Part shown: piece by piece, positions 44,701 through 55,889 of the stretch | Layout: every line of letters begins with the position of its first letter | Position numbering within the stretch: the stretch's first letter is position 1 | From: Scolanthus callimorphus | Lineage: Eukaryota; Cnidaria; Anthozoa; Actiniaria; Edwardsiidae | NCBI GenBank assembly: GCA_033964015.1 | Contig: CM066914.1 | Span: 10,531,831 to 10,595,830 of the forward strand | DNA: 64,000 nt | Reading direction: 5' to 3' | Translations under genes and position numbers: made by a program | Notes under the pieces: model-generated | Databases searched by the model: none | What the model was told of the DNA's origin: nothing | The model's input: the letters and a program-made list of their open reading frames with translations, nothing else

Positions 44701-45522
44701 ATATTCCTCTTTTAACGAACATGCTAGATTATTGGTATTGTCTACTGGAATTCTTGGGGACCAAGGGTGTTGCTGCCATGCTAAATTTGGGAACTTGGTG
44801 ACCAAAATTTTAGAGCTAGTTGCCAAATGGCACCCCATCGTTCTGAGTTCAGCTGAAAACCATGTTTGTGGCGGCTAAATTTTGCTTTGTGGCGACTAAA
44901 ATTTTTGAATTAGTCGCCAATGGCACCTAGTGAAGAAAGTTCATGTCAGGCCCTGTGAGGATGGCCCATCGAAGAAGCATTTTGGTTAAGAGTTTTTACC
45001 ACAAGCTGCATAGCCATCCCAGCCTGATAAAAAAAATGTATACCAGTAACATTGTTTTGTTGATTTTGATTACAGTGGCAATTCCCAAGTGTCAGCACCA
45101 AGGGCTGGCTTCATATTGGCTTGTTTGTTGCATTTGTCACCATGCTACTGACATCAATTACTTGGATTGTCTGGTCTCGCGTCAGCAGTACTCCCACAGC
45201 TGTTGCCGAGCGCACAACAGATGAAGTGAAATTTGCTTACATGTTAAATGGCTTGTTTATAGCCCTAGCAATTGGGGGACTATACTTTGACAGCTATCGA
45301 CACGTCAGAAGATACTTTCAAAGATGGTCTGTACTGAACAGACATATGATTATAGAACCATACTGTGAACCAAAAACAGAAAAACTGGAAAGCGGGAATG
45401 ATGTTATAGTAGTTGTAGAACAGCACAATGGGTCTGAACCAAGTCTAGCTGCAGAGATTACAGAAGGAGAAGGCTCTTCAGCACAGAATAAAACAAAGAG
45501 TAACAAGGGAACCTGGGTATGA
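41709..45522 (+). CDS. MARCH1/8-like membrane RING-CH E3 ubiquitin ligase
   Basis: Transfers ubiquitin to membrane proteins and drives their endocytosis. Exons: 41709-41726 (MIDPFK, tentative), 43541-44224, 45076-45522; joined length about 382 residues with consistent phase 0 junctions. A Ser/Thr-rich N-terminal cytosolic region precedes a complete C4HC3 RING-CH: CRICHCGDEEEPLMVTCRC, then HQNC and CELC, then a basic stretch. Two transmembrane helices follow in exon 3 (GWLHIGLFVAFVTMLLTSIT and AYMLNGLFIALAIGGLYF) with a short loop between, then YFQRWSVLNRHMI, which matches the MARCH1/8 C-terminal pattern. The first exon is chosen for its ATG, donor and phase; an alternative 5' exon is possible. 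Confidence 0.88.
42958..43127. mobile_element. hAT-like MITE (CAGGGANGTCAACTC family), copy 2
   Basis: CAGGGACGTCAACTC at the left and GAGTTGATGTCCCTG at the right; CATGAA flanks both sides (42952-42957, 43128-43133). The same family as 27136-27311, in opposite orientation. In intron 1 of the MARCH-like gene. Confidence 0.85.
43381..43502. mobile_element. Short inverted-repeat element next to MARCH exon 2
   Basis: TAGAGCAGGTTTCACGTGAC at the left pairs imperfectly with the right end (43474-43502). It ends about 38 bp before exon 2. A diverged relative lies near 60875-60965. Confidence 0.55.
44429..44591. mobile_element. Foldback MITE in MARCH intron 2
   Basis: AAGCATTAGAGCACAACTTT, continuing to about 44490, is repeated in inverse orientation at about 44530-44591, giving arms of some 60 bp. 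Confidence 0.7.
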
Positions 45523-46971
45523 TAACAAAGAGTCCAATCTCAATTCTATTTTTAATAAATATGATACTCTGCTGATTATATTGATGATACTAATTATAGT
45601 TCATGCTGACATATGTACCTTGTATTATAACAAGAAAATTACATGGAATTGTGAAAAGGTAAAATTGTTTGTTAAAATATGGTCAATTTTATTGTAACAG
45701 GTCAATTGTGTTATAGTAACGCAATCTATGTAGATACAGTAGTGGAAAATGGAAAGGTGTTTATACTAGACGTTTGTATAAAAACGGGCTTAAAATAAAG
45801 ACATATTCCAACATAGTCCACATTATTTGTGGACAACTGCAGGGTGGCAAAAGAAATACTAAGATTTAATTTCTCATGGTAAAAGAATTAAGGAAGTGTT
45901 TCTGTCCCAAAGTATCCTTTTTGAATACCACAGTTACAGCGGAAGTCTGACAGCAGTGTGCTTGGGATTTTACAAATGTGCTGACACTGCAAAAGCTTTG
46001 TGGCACACTACATAAAACGGTTCAAGCTACACGACCATGTCCCTGTCTGTTTGGTTGGCTTCATTTGATAACCCTATTATACTATACAGATTATCCTATA
46101 TTTTAACAAGCGTGTGTGTACAAGAAAAATTGCGGATTTGCCTCGAGCTACTAAAACATCTTGTGCTCACTACAGATCTATATATCTATGACAATTTATC
46201 CAATTTATAGAAGGCAAGCTGGGCTATGCAGGGGTGAGGTTTGCAAGAACAGCTTTGCAAGAGAAATTAATACTAACATTTTCAAGTTGTTAGAAATATA
46301 TAAGAAAATATTAAAGATAGAAATAGTTCTTAAGTTGTTTTGTTATTACTATCAGAGATGAGAGACGGGACCAACTGAACTATTTCAGCGTAACACTTGT
46401 ATAGGTGTTATTGAGATAAAATCTCCCGGGGAGGGACTCCCCATAAACATAGACAGGGGTGCTCGTCCTATCCCTAGGGTGTAAAATGCACTCGTGCGCT
46501 ATCCCTTACTTTTAGGGGCATCTTCAAAACATCAAATGCTCTCTCTTAAGGAGTCTCGTGCAAATGTTACAATAATTTTCTTTTGAAATTGTAGCAAAAT
46601 TGTTTTCAAGCCCTATAGTTTGTCCTGAGAACAGTATAAAAGCCACAACAGCTAAAAATTCAGTTGCATTTTTTACTATCTTTTTGGGTTAAAAAATGTT
46701 TTTGCCACACCCAATTTGCTATCGTGTCCCCCGGTGAAATGTGCTCGAACTAGTTGATACTAATTTTTCACAAATAAAATCATGGCCCGTGGAAGGGCGG
46801 CTTATAAGAAAGAATGTATCCAAAAGTTGGGCTTCAGTCCGCCAAAGCCCCTCCCTCTCCGGCGGCCTTGAAAGTTGTTTTATAGAGAAGGTTAGCTTGA
46901 CGTAGTAACTTCCCTGTTAACGGCGGTGTAGTAACTAACACTCAAGAGGTCTAACTCAAAGGCCAGCATCT
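45523..46971. other. Intergenic gap between the MARCH-like gene and canopy-A
   Basis: The two genes converge here. AATAAA-type signals for MARCH occur soon after its stop (45553, 45795). A GC-rich repeat remnant (CTCCCGGGGAGGGACTCCCC at 46424-46443) is present. No gene seen. Confidence 0.5.
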
Positions 46972-49900
46972 CTAAAAGTCCAAGCCCAAGTTATTTTGTT
47001 TTTCTCTCATTGGTATTACTGGTTTCCTTGTCTCGGTATTCTTGTCCTTCTTGAAAGCTGCATAATAGTCAGCTGGCATCTCTGTAGAAGCTGTAAGGCA
47101 GGCTAAACAATAAATGGAAATAAGTATGGGAAACTGAACAATGCAACAAATCTTTTCTTCTCTGCCTGTGTAGTCGGTCTGTCTTGCTCTGTCTGTCTCT
47201 CATAAAATTTTAGGATTTTACGGTTAGCTAAGATAGCACACCAATCACATGTTTCCTTTTATGCACCAGTCAATTGACAGCCCCGCACCCCCCCATTCGC
47301 GCATTAGCGGGGTACTAGCGGGGCTTTCGTACATAATTCACACTACATTACTGCCCCGTTGGTCGGGAGATGCGCTTTCTTTCACGGCTTCCACACAGTA
47401 CATCGAGCGGGGAGTCACTCTCTTCTCCGGGACACAACACAACAGAAACCAGCCCGCTTTCCGGGCTGCTCACCTCCATATGAACACCCCTTTACTTCAC
47501 AAAAGACACGACAAATACAGATTTTTGTTACTTGAATTACACGTATTAAATTTTAATCTACACTAGTGAAAGTACATGCCAGTAGAAAAATATGGTTTTA
47601 TTACGCTTTGCGATCGGCTGCGGCTGCATTGAAAACTGGGCACCATTGTCATGACTCTTTTCAGTGAGTAAAAATCCTTTGTGTTATCTTCTAAATTCAT
47701 TGGGCAAGGAGCGCATTCACTCTTAATTATTACCCTGGGGACGGTGCATTCACCTCTCAGATTGTCCCCGCAAACCGAGGCGCTCACTGCCTTTCATTTG
47801 CCAAAAAGTGAATGCCCCGCTAATGCGCGAATGGGGGGGGGGGGGGTGCGGGGCTGTCAATTGACTGGTGCATTATTTTTAAATCAGACAAGAACCTGTT
47901 TTAGACTAGAGCTTCTTATACGTTGTTTTTCACTGTAATGAAATCTACCTTGTTCATCGTTGTCAAGCACTCTGTCTCGACATAACCACGCCATTAAGTC
48001 CTCCTCCTGGTGATCAAAGTACCAACCCTCGATCGCTTCCTCGTACTCTTCTAGCATGTGCACACACTACACAGTGAAAATAGAGAATACAGAAGATTAA
48101 AATAGGCTTGTATGAGCTACATGTACGGAAATACGCGCGCGCCTACCTCATAAGAGAACACAATGACAATGCAACAAACGTAAAACAAAAAAAGCCTAAA
48201 TGCACAACCGACGAGCGGTTAGCGCAGTGGTAGAGCGCCAGGCTTATGTGCGGGAGGTTGGGAGTTCAAATCCCGGCCGGACCACCGCTCAGGGTGGATT
48301 TATTTCCTAAAATTATCGTAAGCTTTGAGTTCTCATTATTCAGGCTTTTCTAGCCTGTTTACGGCGGACAGAAGAAATTCATGAAAAAATAATGTTCGTA
48401 GTTTACTGGCCCCTGGATCTTGCCTGATGTTTTTAACGAGTATAAATAAAGTTACAAGTAGTGGGCCCCTTACCTCGAATTTCAGTCTGCTGACTTCATG
48501 TGTATAATCCTCAATAACTCTGTCCGGCATGTTGTAATGGAGTTTTACCTTGGATTTAGCGTCAAGGTCATCCATCACTTCTCGAATATGACTTTTTGCT
48601 AATAAAAAAAAACACGGAATAGGTCGGCACGTTACTAGGGGGGATCCAGGAATTTCTGAAAGGGGGGCCGGATAGTGAAAACATGGGACGAAAATTTCCT
48701 CCAGCAAATACAGTAAATGTATGGGAAAATCTCCCGAGAAAGGGGGGCGGCTCCCTAAATCCGCCCCTGCGTTACAGAACCTCGCCTTCTCGTAAACATT
48801 CAGCTAATCACATCACTCGAAATTACTGATCAACCAACCAAAATGCTTTGAAACGGCGCGGCACGGAACAAGCGTAACTGAGTAGAGCTGCCTTCTGGTA
48901 TACACTGTCCCTCTTTTCTAACATGCTAAGTTGGGTACTTTTTTGGTGACAGAATGATTATGTTCGCGGTCTTCAATAATTGTGACCACTAGCTAATTGC
49001 TAATGCGACAAATATTGCTCCTGGAGACCAAAACTTCTAAATCTAGTCAGCAGACCGCGATCTCAAATTTTGGCCTCCCAACCCATACGGAAAACTGTTA
49101 ATGTTTAGTACGTTTATAACGTTATTGCAATTGTCCCCCAAGTTGTTGTCCCCAGACTTGTATCTAAACGTGGCCAGATGAGTGTGCGTTCTAGACACAT
49201 GTCCCATCGTCCTTTACCTCCTTTGATATAAGGGAACTCAGGTCCAGCCCTCGCGCGGTATAACTTGACGCGGTTACACAGCTCCTCGAGAATCTCCATA
49301 AGACGGAGCTCCCTAGAAACCAAGTCAGTTTATAAGAAGCAATGGCAATGTAAAAGAGCTCACTAGGAACCAATTAAGTTTGTTGGACAAAAATGCATAA
49401 GAAACAATGCCAATGTTAGGAGGCTGCTATTGTGGAAACTGTTCGAGAAAGAAACAATGACCTACGGTTGATTTCTCGTTTTTGCTTGGTTCACAGATCG
49501 CAAATGCTGGAAATCAACGGGCTGGCAAAAATGGAGGTGACGCCATCACATCTATTGTTAGCCTTCGCGCTTTGGATTCGAACCATTCTCGTACCCATGA
49601 TCTGGTAACAGCCATTTGTCATCAGAGCCTCCCCCGCGAGGTAACGAACCGGGGAGCTCTGGGTACGAGAATGCATATCAAGAAAGTGCTGTCGTTTTTA
49701 TGGCAAATCCGCGCGGGCTGCCTGTGGTGATCAAAACGTGTCTCAGGCCCCTCAGCGGGGGGCAAAACAAAATGGCGACCAAAGAGATCGATGTTTCTCG
49801 AGTATCTGCAAGTTTTGGCAAATTTTCCGGTTATTTTGGCTAAGATAAAAAGTACTTACAGACCTTCCAAATAAGGTAAGGGGAATTTCCTAATAAGGAA

Positions 49901-50548
49901 GTTTTGCAACGTCGGCAAAACGACAGCTTTTGGCGATATTTTCTTGATATGCATCACAACTATGCATGTCGCACTGCGCATGCGCCGCTGTGTTATAAAT
50001 GGACTTTCCACAAATCGGTGCGTTGCGCGCGAGAAATCGAGGCCAATGACAATGTTTTTTTTTCATATATGAGTACTCACGACTTGTGGTATTGTATTTG
50101 TAGTTTGGGATCTTCGCCCAGGTCCGTACTGTATCCCCTGCTGAGGATCTCTTTATTGTCCGTCATTTTCAGTTTCTCTAGCAGTTCTGTCACCATTAAT
50201 CTGCAAACTGGAAATGATATTTTGTAAGATAACGAGTCTCTCGCAAATTTGCGGCATGCTAAGAGTTCACCAGCTTGATTTGCGTGGGGAAATTTGAGTT
50301 GATTTGGGGGTAGACGTTTTGAGATAGAGCAAACCAAATATAGACAAACAGTACGGTAAATCACCTTGACATTTAGTCGGCCTCAAATGCGACTCTTGCT
50401 GGAATTTTGTGATGTATGGATTCTTCACGTTTACTTTATCCTCATCTTTCGTAATGTCATGTTTTAGCACTTCTTCCTTCTCCGCCACTGTAAATGTGGT
50501 CATCACACCCAATAATAGCCAAAACATCGCTCTCGAACTGGTCTTCAT
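46972..50548 (-). CDS. CNPY: Canopy-A, CNPY3/4-like ER saposin-type protein
   Basis: Canopy 3/4 proteins are ER-resident helpers for folding and trafficking of leucine-rich membrane receptors (Toll-like receptors, with GRP94). Exons in gene order: 50365-50548, 50081-50207, 49218-49312, 48474-48598, 47949-48066, 46972-47081; all phases join to 252 residues. N-terminal signal peptide MKTSSRAMFWLLLGVMTTF, then PTKC spliced to VCRLMVTELLEKL (the CxxC that opens the domain), LMEILEELCNRV, CVHMLEEYEEAIEGWY and HQEEDLMAWLCRDRVL, all in family order. The C-terminus is a basic tail without a KDEL-type signal, unlike canopy-B. Intact frame. Confidence 0.92.
47262..47872. mobile_element. 611-bp PIF/Harbinger-like element in canopy-A intron 5
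   Basis: Near-perfect terminal inverted repeats of about 50 bp beginning TGCACCAGTCAATTGACAGC; TTA flanks both sides (47259-47261, 47873-47875). The poly-C/poly-G inside the arms differ in length. No transposase recognised. Confidence 0.8.
48213..48290 (+). ncRNA. tRNA-like sequence, probably a tRNA pseudogene or SINE head
   Basis: A-box TAGCGCAGTGG and B-box GTTCAAATC are both close to consensus and correctly spaced, and the 3' end CCGGACCA looks like a tRNA acceptor. The anticodon stem does not pair well, and the 5' strand (GAGCGGT) does not match the expected acceptor partner; instead it pairs perfectly with ACCGCTC just downstream. A functional tRNA is unlikely. It lies in canopy-A intron 4 on the opposite strand. 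Confidence 0.5.
48636..48769. mobile_element. hAT-like MITE (CAGGGGCGTAGCC family), copy 2
   Basis: Reverse-oriented relative of 6786-6933 (shared cores include GGCCGGATAGTGAAAACATG and CCAGCAAATACAGTAAATG). Flanked by CGTTAC on both sides (48630-48635, 48770-48775). In canopy-A intron 3. Confidence 0.8.
49578..49674. mobile_element. Short foldback (ATTCTCGTACCCA) in canopy-A intron 2
   Basis: ATTCTCGTACCCA near 49583 and TGGGTACGAGAAT near 49659 form a perfect inverted pair around a short core. Confidence 0.6.
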
Positions 50549-51582
50549 GTTGAAGATTTGGTTGATCTGGCGTAGACTTTCGGGCGTCAGGCGTGTGTGG
50601 GGTTTCCCACGACGTTTAGTGATCCACAAGTTATGCCGCGATTGGCTGCTAAAAGCGAGGAAGGGTAAACAGTATTCATCATTGTTGCGCGATCTAAGTA
50701 AAGCATCTTCCTACCAAGACTAGTTAATTCTTTTGTTAATTAACACGTTAAAACGTGTCAGGACGTTACTGAAAGCAAGTTAACACTACGAGGTTTTGTA
50801 AAAAAAATTTGCAAAACTGATAGACCTTTGAGAGACTCCTACAATTTATTTGGCAAAATCTTTATAGAAAAGGAGTGTATATAAAACTTTTAACTTCAAC
50901 GTAACAGTTCAGTATCTCTCATACCTTTCAGCGGCTCAGTTGTAGCTGCACATATACTTCTAGTGGCGTCACAGTGAGTTCTCAGAGCGAAGTGGATTGA
51001 GATTGATCACTTTTTCAAATGATATCTCCTCTTCAAAAAATCTCCTGGAGTTTTTGTTTTCATTCTCTGTGTAAAAGGTGTATGGGATAAAAATGGTCTA
51101 TCTTTATTTATGCTCATTCTTTTTGTTACACACAGTAACCAAGTCAGGTGATCAAGCATTCAAATTTATCAACAATTTATTTGCTCAGGAGTGGACTGAA
51201 TCAACATACTATGAATAAATGTGCATGATAACGTATTGGAAGATTAGTGAAAAGGCAATAACCTCCTTTTTCCAAAAATAGTGTATTTTGACCGATATCA
51301 AAATCTATTCGACTTTTACGGCGAATATTCACAGTCGCCTAAAATGAGTCAAGAAAGATAAGAAAGAAATAAGAGTGAAAAACAGATAAAAGTTCAAACT
51401 TCAAAAACACTTATAAAGACAACGTCTGAAAAGAAAGGAGTCCTAGGAAAAGGTTGTTTGTCTAGCAGTTTCTAACTATCAAATAAGATCATTACACGGA
51501 AATAATAGTTTAAGAAATGCTCTTTATAAACAAACAAGAACTGCGCGTAGTTTTCACTCTTGGATGACTTGTGAGCAACACC
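50549..51582. promoter_or_regulatory. Divergent intergenic region between the two canopy genes
   Basis: About 1 kb between the two divergent start codons. AT-rich; a short palindromic stretch TTAATTAACACGTTAAAACG (50735-50754) is present. No gene seen. A shared promoter is possible but not shown. Confidence 0.4.
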
Positions 51583-54500
51583 ATGACTTCTCCGCGTATT
51601 TCAATATTTTTCACAATTTTTGTTTAGTTTGTTCTACTGAATTTGATATTGAAAACTATGAAATGATTGACGGTATACTAGTTAATAAAAATGCAAGCGC
51701 ACTTGTAGAGGAGCTAAAAGAAGCTAAAAAAGTAGAAGATTCGTCTGAATTAGAAGACGAAGAAGAATTTACATATGAAGCTGACGAGATTTCTGAGAAA
51801 GATTCGCCAGAAGAGGATTTGGAGATGACGAAACATCTCCCAACAAAATGCCACGGTGAGTTAACTTTCTTTGGTTTTGTCTCTACAGTCTCTACAAAAC
51901 ATGAATTGGGGTTTGACAGAAGGAAAGAAACAATAAAAACGCTCATGATTAGGGACGTTTTTGTTGTTTTCTGTAGATACACACTATGAAAACACACTGT
52001 GAAAATGAAAAACGTTTACGAATCGAGTAAAACAAAATAAGCTAAAAAAAATAGAATTAGTCTTTACATAGACTTCAAAACGGGACAAGAAATCGGTAAA
52101 ACGTTTATGACTTCATTTACAATAAAACCTACGTAATGATTTCTGTTCAAGAACCACACACATTTCTTGTGTCCTAGTTTGTCGTCTTCTGGTGGAGGAA
52201 GTTGAGGACGGTCTGGCGAAGTTTGGAGTCGTCAGGAAAACGCGTGAAAACAAGCCACCTATTTATTGGAAAGAGTAAGTACTTTGAAAATACTTATCAT
52301 TGGGTTTCAGTGGATTGAACTTCAATGTTCCTTGCAGTTCAAGTTGTATTCTTCATTATTTGATACTGTAAACATGGCTTTATATTTTACCTTCATCAAA
52401 CAGAGAGAAACGAAGCGTACAAGAAAATTCATTACTGTTGTGTGAATTCCATGTCACGACAGTTTAATTAAAACACGCGCGTTCTTCAGTTCCGTTCACC
52501 TTGAAACAACAAGATAGACAAAAAAAAGCCATGAATAGGGAAAACAGTTCTAGAAATGTTTGATACTTCTCGGGTAACCTGTATAATTGGGGTTTCTCTC
52601 ACATTCCTTTATATCTTATTTTATTTTTCAATCAGGGAAAAGGTTCTACTACTAGCACTCGAAGATCTCTGCAAAAGTATGCGAAAATACAACATCCGAC
52701 GGACGTACCCATTCAGATACAAGAAAGGAGGTAAATACGGTCACGAGACACGAACGCGATATTTTATACATGTAACAGCAAAACGGTTAACTTCTTTTTG
52801 TCTGTTGTCTTTAGTTAAAAGTTCATTAAGGCGCAACATGGATGAAGTGACCAAAAATTCGCGGATCAAGGAATTTGTGTTCCTTACTCCGGACGAGCAC
52901 ATCGATGATCCGACGGGGGAAATCAGCAGGTTGGAGCAACAGGTACAACCAGTTTGTATACCGGAAATACCGGTATGACTATTCCTATTCCTTTTGGGTG
53001 CTTATACTAAACGCGATGGAGAGATGGCTGCATGTGCGCAAGGCAAAATATTATGCGCGCGTCGCGATCCGCAAATTTAAGCTTAGTGCTCACCGCCACA
53101 GAACGGCCTGCAGTCCTCAATCACTAACAAAACGCTTGCAGGAGTCGCACAGCCGTACAAGACGACTGGCGCGGGTTGTTCAAAGATGGGTTAAATTCAA
53201 ACCAGGTTTAAGTTCTGAACAAAACCATCAAGTCACCATGGTAATTAATCCTGGATTACTGATAAACCACTTTCGAGCAACCGGACCCAGGTTTTGAAAG
53301 AGTCCAACCCATTCAGAGCCTCCTACGGTATTCAGAGTTCGTACGCTCAAAAATATGAAAAAATCCAGGAGTTTTAAGGAGATGTTTCGTAATTTTCCCC
53401 CCGGAGTTTTCCAGGATAATTGTCAGCCTTGTCAGTCCATTTTCGATAACGTTTCAAGTTTGAAAACAATCTTTTAGAATGATTACATTCTTGAGTTTGT
53501 GAATGATGAAATTGGTTTATTTTTCCAGGAGTTTTCCAGCACTTCGTTCGAAATTCCAGGAGTTTCAAGGGCTTTCTAGTTCTAGGAGTACAATAAAAAT
53601 CCATGTTTTCCAGGAGCCGTACGAACCCTGGTTATTTTCACGGGTGGTCGGTCGGAGGCTTTGGTGGCAGATAAACTAAGTCCTAGAATCTAGGAGTGTT
53701 TGTCCAAGAAACCAATCAGTTGTGCTCCCCAGATTTCTGCTACGGCAGCCTCAGACTAATCGTCAAACAGGAGGTATCGAGTATGAGCGTCCACCCCAAC
53801 ATGGTTTTCTTTTCCAGTGCCACAAAATGTTGGTGGACGAACAGCACATGATCATGCATTGGTTTCTCAAGTCACAATCACGTGACCTGACTCAGTGGCT
53901 GTGTGCTGACAGGGTGCTTATAGGCGAGGAACAAGGTAAGACCACGAGGGGCGTGACTACGAGAAGCGTGACCAAGAGGGGCGTGTCTACGAGAAGCGTG
54001 ACCACGAGAAGCGTAACCACGAGAAGCGTAACCACGAGAAGCGTGACCACGAGGGGCGTGACCACGAAGAGCATAACAAAATGAACATAATGCACAAAAG
54101 GCAATTTTAAGAGCTATTCGTCAATTCAGAGCTGAATAGTTTGCTTAAAAATCGAGACCACGCTATCTGGGGTGGGGGTGGGATTGGGGACATATGCTGG
54201 GGCAAAAAGGCGCGCCTTTTAAACGAATAGAAAAATACAGGGTTTCAATTTGTCCCCCCAAGCAACAGGATCAGAAAGGCCGTAACAAACACAACTAAAA
54301 GCAACTTTAGTATGATGTCTTGCAGGGCATTATTTTCCCCACTACTGTTTTGGAAACAACTACTGCTCCGTGACCTTTTCTGACCCTTTCTGCTATTGAT
54401 TAGGTGACACCTTGTATATGTGTGGGAATGATGATGTGAGCGTCATTCATATTAAGTCTTACCCGATTGTGTTCAGGTTTAATTGACGGTTCTTGTTTGA

Positions 54501-54604
54501 CAGATTGTTTAAAGTTCGAGGTGCCGACAGCTGCAAAGCGTCAGAGTCAAAAGGAAAACGAGTTGGAAAAGGAGACCACCGAGAAACGTCGCCAAGAATT
54601 ATAA
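51583..54604 (+). CDS. CNPY: Canopy-B, CNPY3/4-like paralogue with RQEL tail
   Basis: Exons: 51583-51855, 52178-52274, 52636-52730, 52815-52942, 53818-53935, 54504-54604. Exon order and intron phases match canopy-A. Visible: HLPTKC spliced to HVCRLLVEEVEDGL, LLLALEDLCKSMRKYN, CHKMLVDEQHMIMHWF, TQWLCADRVLIGEEQ, then DCLKFE and a charged tail ending RRQEL, a plausible ER-retrieval variant of KDEL. Exon 1 also encodes a long acidic segment (SSELEDEEEF, SPEEDLE) absent from canopy-A. The ATG at 51583 gives a good signal peptide (MTSPRISIFFTIF), but only if one T is added in the run 51617-51621. Without it, the frame open from 51564 has a poor signal. About 270 residues. Confidence 0.88.
53333..53630. 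mobile_element. hAT-like MITE in canopy-B intron 4
   Basis: CAGAGTTCGTACGCTC and GAGCCGTACGAACCCTG form inverted ends. The flanks GGTATT and GTTATT are nearly identical. Internal CCAGGAGTTT repeats. Confidence 0.6.
53938..54080. repeat. 15-bp minisatellite at the start of canopy-B intron 5
   Basis: About nine imperfect copies of CGTGACCACGAGAAG begin immediately after the exon 5 donor at 53936. Confidence 0.9.
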
Positions 54605-54826
54605 AGTCCGGTGCACACTAGCGACATAACGCCATAAGGACGTTATGTTGCAACGAAAAAAGTACGGGAAAATAATTGAAACAATCAATACTTTCCATGG
54701 ATCTTCATTAGATTACTTCACCAAAGCAATCTTATGTTATTTTTTGACGACTTCTTGAAACCACTAAAATGTGTTCGCGTGGCATTTTTCTTATGTCGTT
54801 ATGTCGCAAGTGTGCACCAGGCTTAA
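54603..54826. mobile_element. MITE (GGTGCACACTAGCGACA family), copy 2, abutting the canopy-B stop codon
   Basis: GGTGCACACTAGCGACATAA at the left, and its near-perfect reverse complement ending GTGCACCAGGCTTAA at about 54790-54826. The canopy-B TAA (54602-54604) overlaps the insertion boundary. Relative of 20512-20745. Confidence 0.8.
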
Positions 54827-55840
54827 TCGCCACGTTAGGATTTGCCTCCAGCCTTCTTTTACGCGACCGTATAAGAGGCACGATATTAAAGTCAGATAGA
54901 TAATAAGTGCCTACCATAACAGCACGGTAGAATTGCTATCAATACGCTTGGGAACGAGGCTAGTTTTCTGGGTCATGTGATTAAATCAACATGGCGGAAC
55001 ACTCGATAAAACAACGAGAGACGGTTGACAGGCCGAATCTCGATTGAGCTCATTCCTTTTGCAGCAAGTAGCTCACTAGGCGATCATGATATGGGAAATG
55101 AGTGATGCTAGACATGGTTGAAGAAAGGAATATTAATGAAACAGTATTAAGTAATCATCCATGCAAGAAGGAACCGAAACTCCATTGTTCTATGGCATTG
55201 AGGTTTCCCCACATAGGATGTGTCCCTTTGTTTTACCACAGAAAGTTGTCATGACTAGTAATATAATACAAGTGAAACAATTATTGATTTCGACTTGCTT
55301 GAGAAAATATGGCGATAATAACTCTCCAGACCAATCAGATTAAAGGAAAACAAAGGAAAAAGAATCACTATTTTACGCTAGGTTCCCCATATACGAAGTC
55401 TTTAAAAATCGTATATCCTGTATATGAGTACCACATGTGCTTATATCTTACCATAAATCCTGAGCAAAGTCTTTCTTTCGTGGTAATTTTACCAATTTTT
55501 GTGTCTAAGCCAATGAAATCGCCGATATTTTCAATAGAACATAATTGCATTCCAGCATGCTTTGCCGTTGGCTTGGGTAGTTCTTATACGGACCATTACT
55601 TAAATTTGATTACTTTATTACTTATTCATATCTTATAATCTGAGTATTTACAGGTTATAAAATGTAGTAGTGGGTTAAATTACCAAGTACGACTTCACAA
55701 ACGAACTGTTATTAAATTATGAATGAATTATACATGATGTACATTAACCATATAAGTAGTGAAAACCCTGAACGAGGCAGCGCCAATGAACAAACAGTTT
55801 TCTCTGATAATGTTAAAAATTAGATGTAGGGCAAAATGCT
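54827..55840. other. Intergenic gap between canopy-B and the ABCB-like gene
   Basis: The two genes converge here. AT-rich, no recognisable gene. I looked on the minus strand for ATPase-domain exons of the ABCB-like gene (Walker A, LSGGQ, Walker B patterns) and saw none. Confidence 0.5.
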
Positions 55841-55889
55841 GAGCGAATCAACGTTTGACAACACCACTCAACCCCTGCCCTCCCCCACA

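Noticed and set aside
53892..54104. Val/Leu-rich antisense ORF and Thr/Arg/Ser-rich sense ORF
   Set aside because: Both are readings of the 15-bp minisatellite in canopy-B intron 5.
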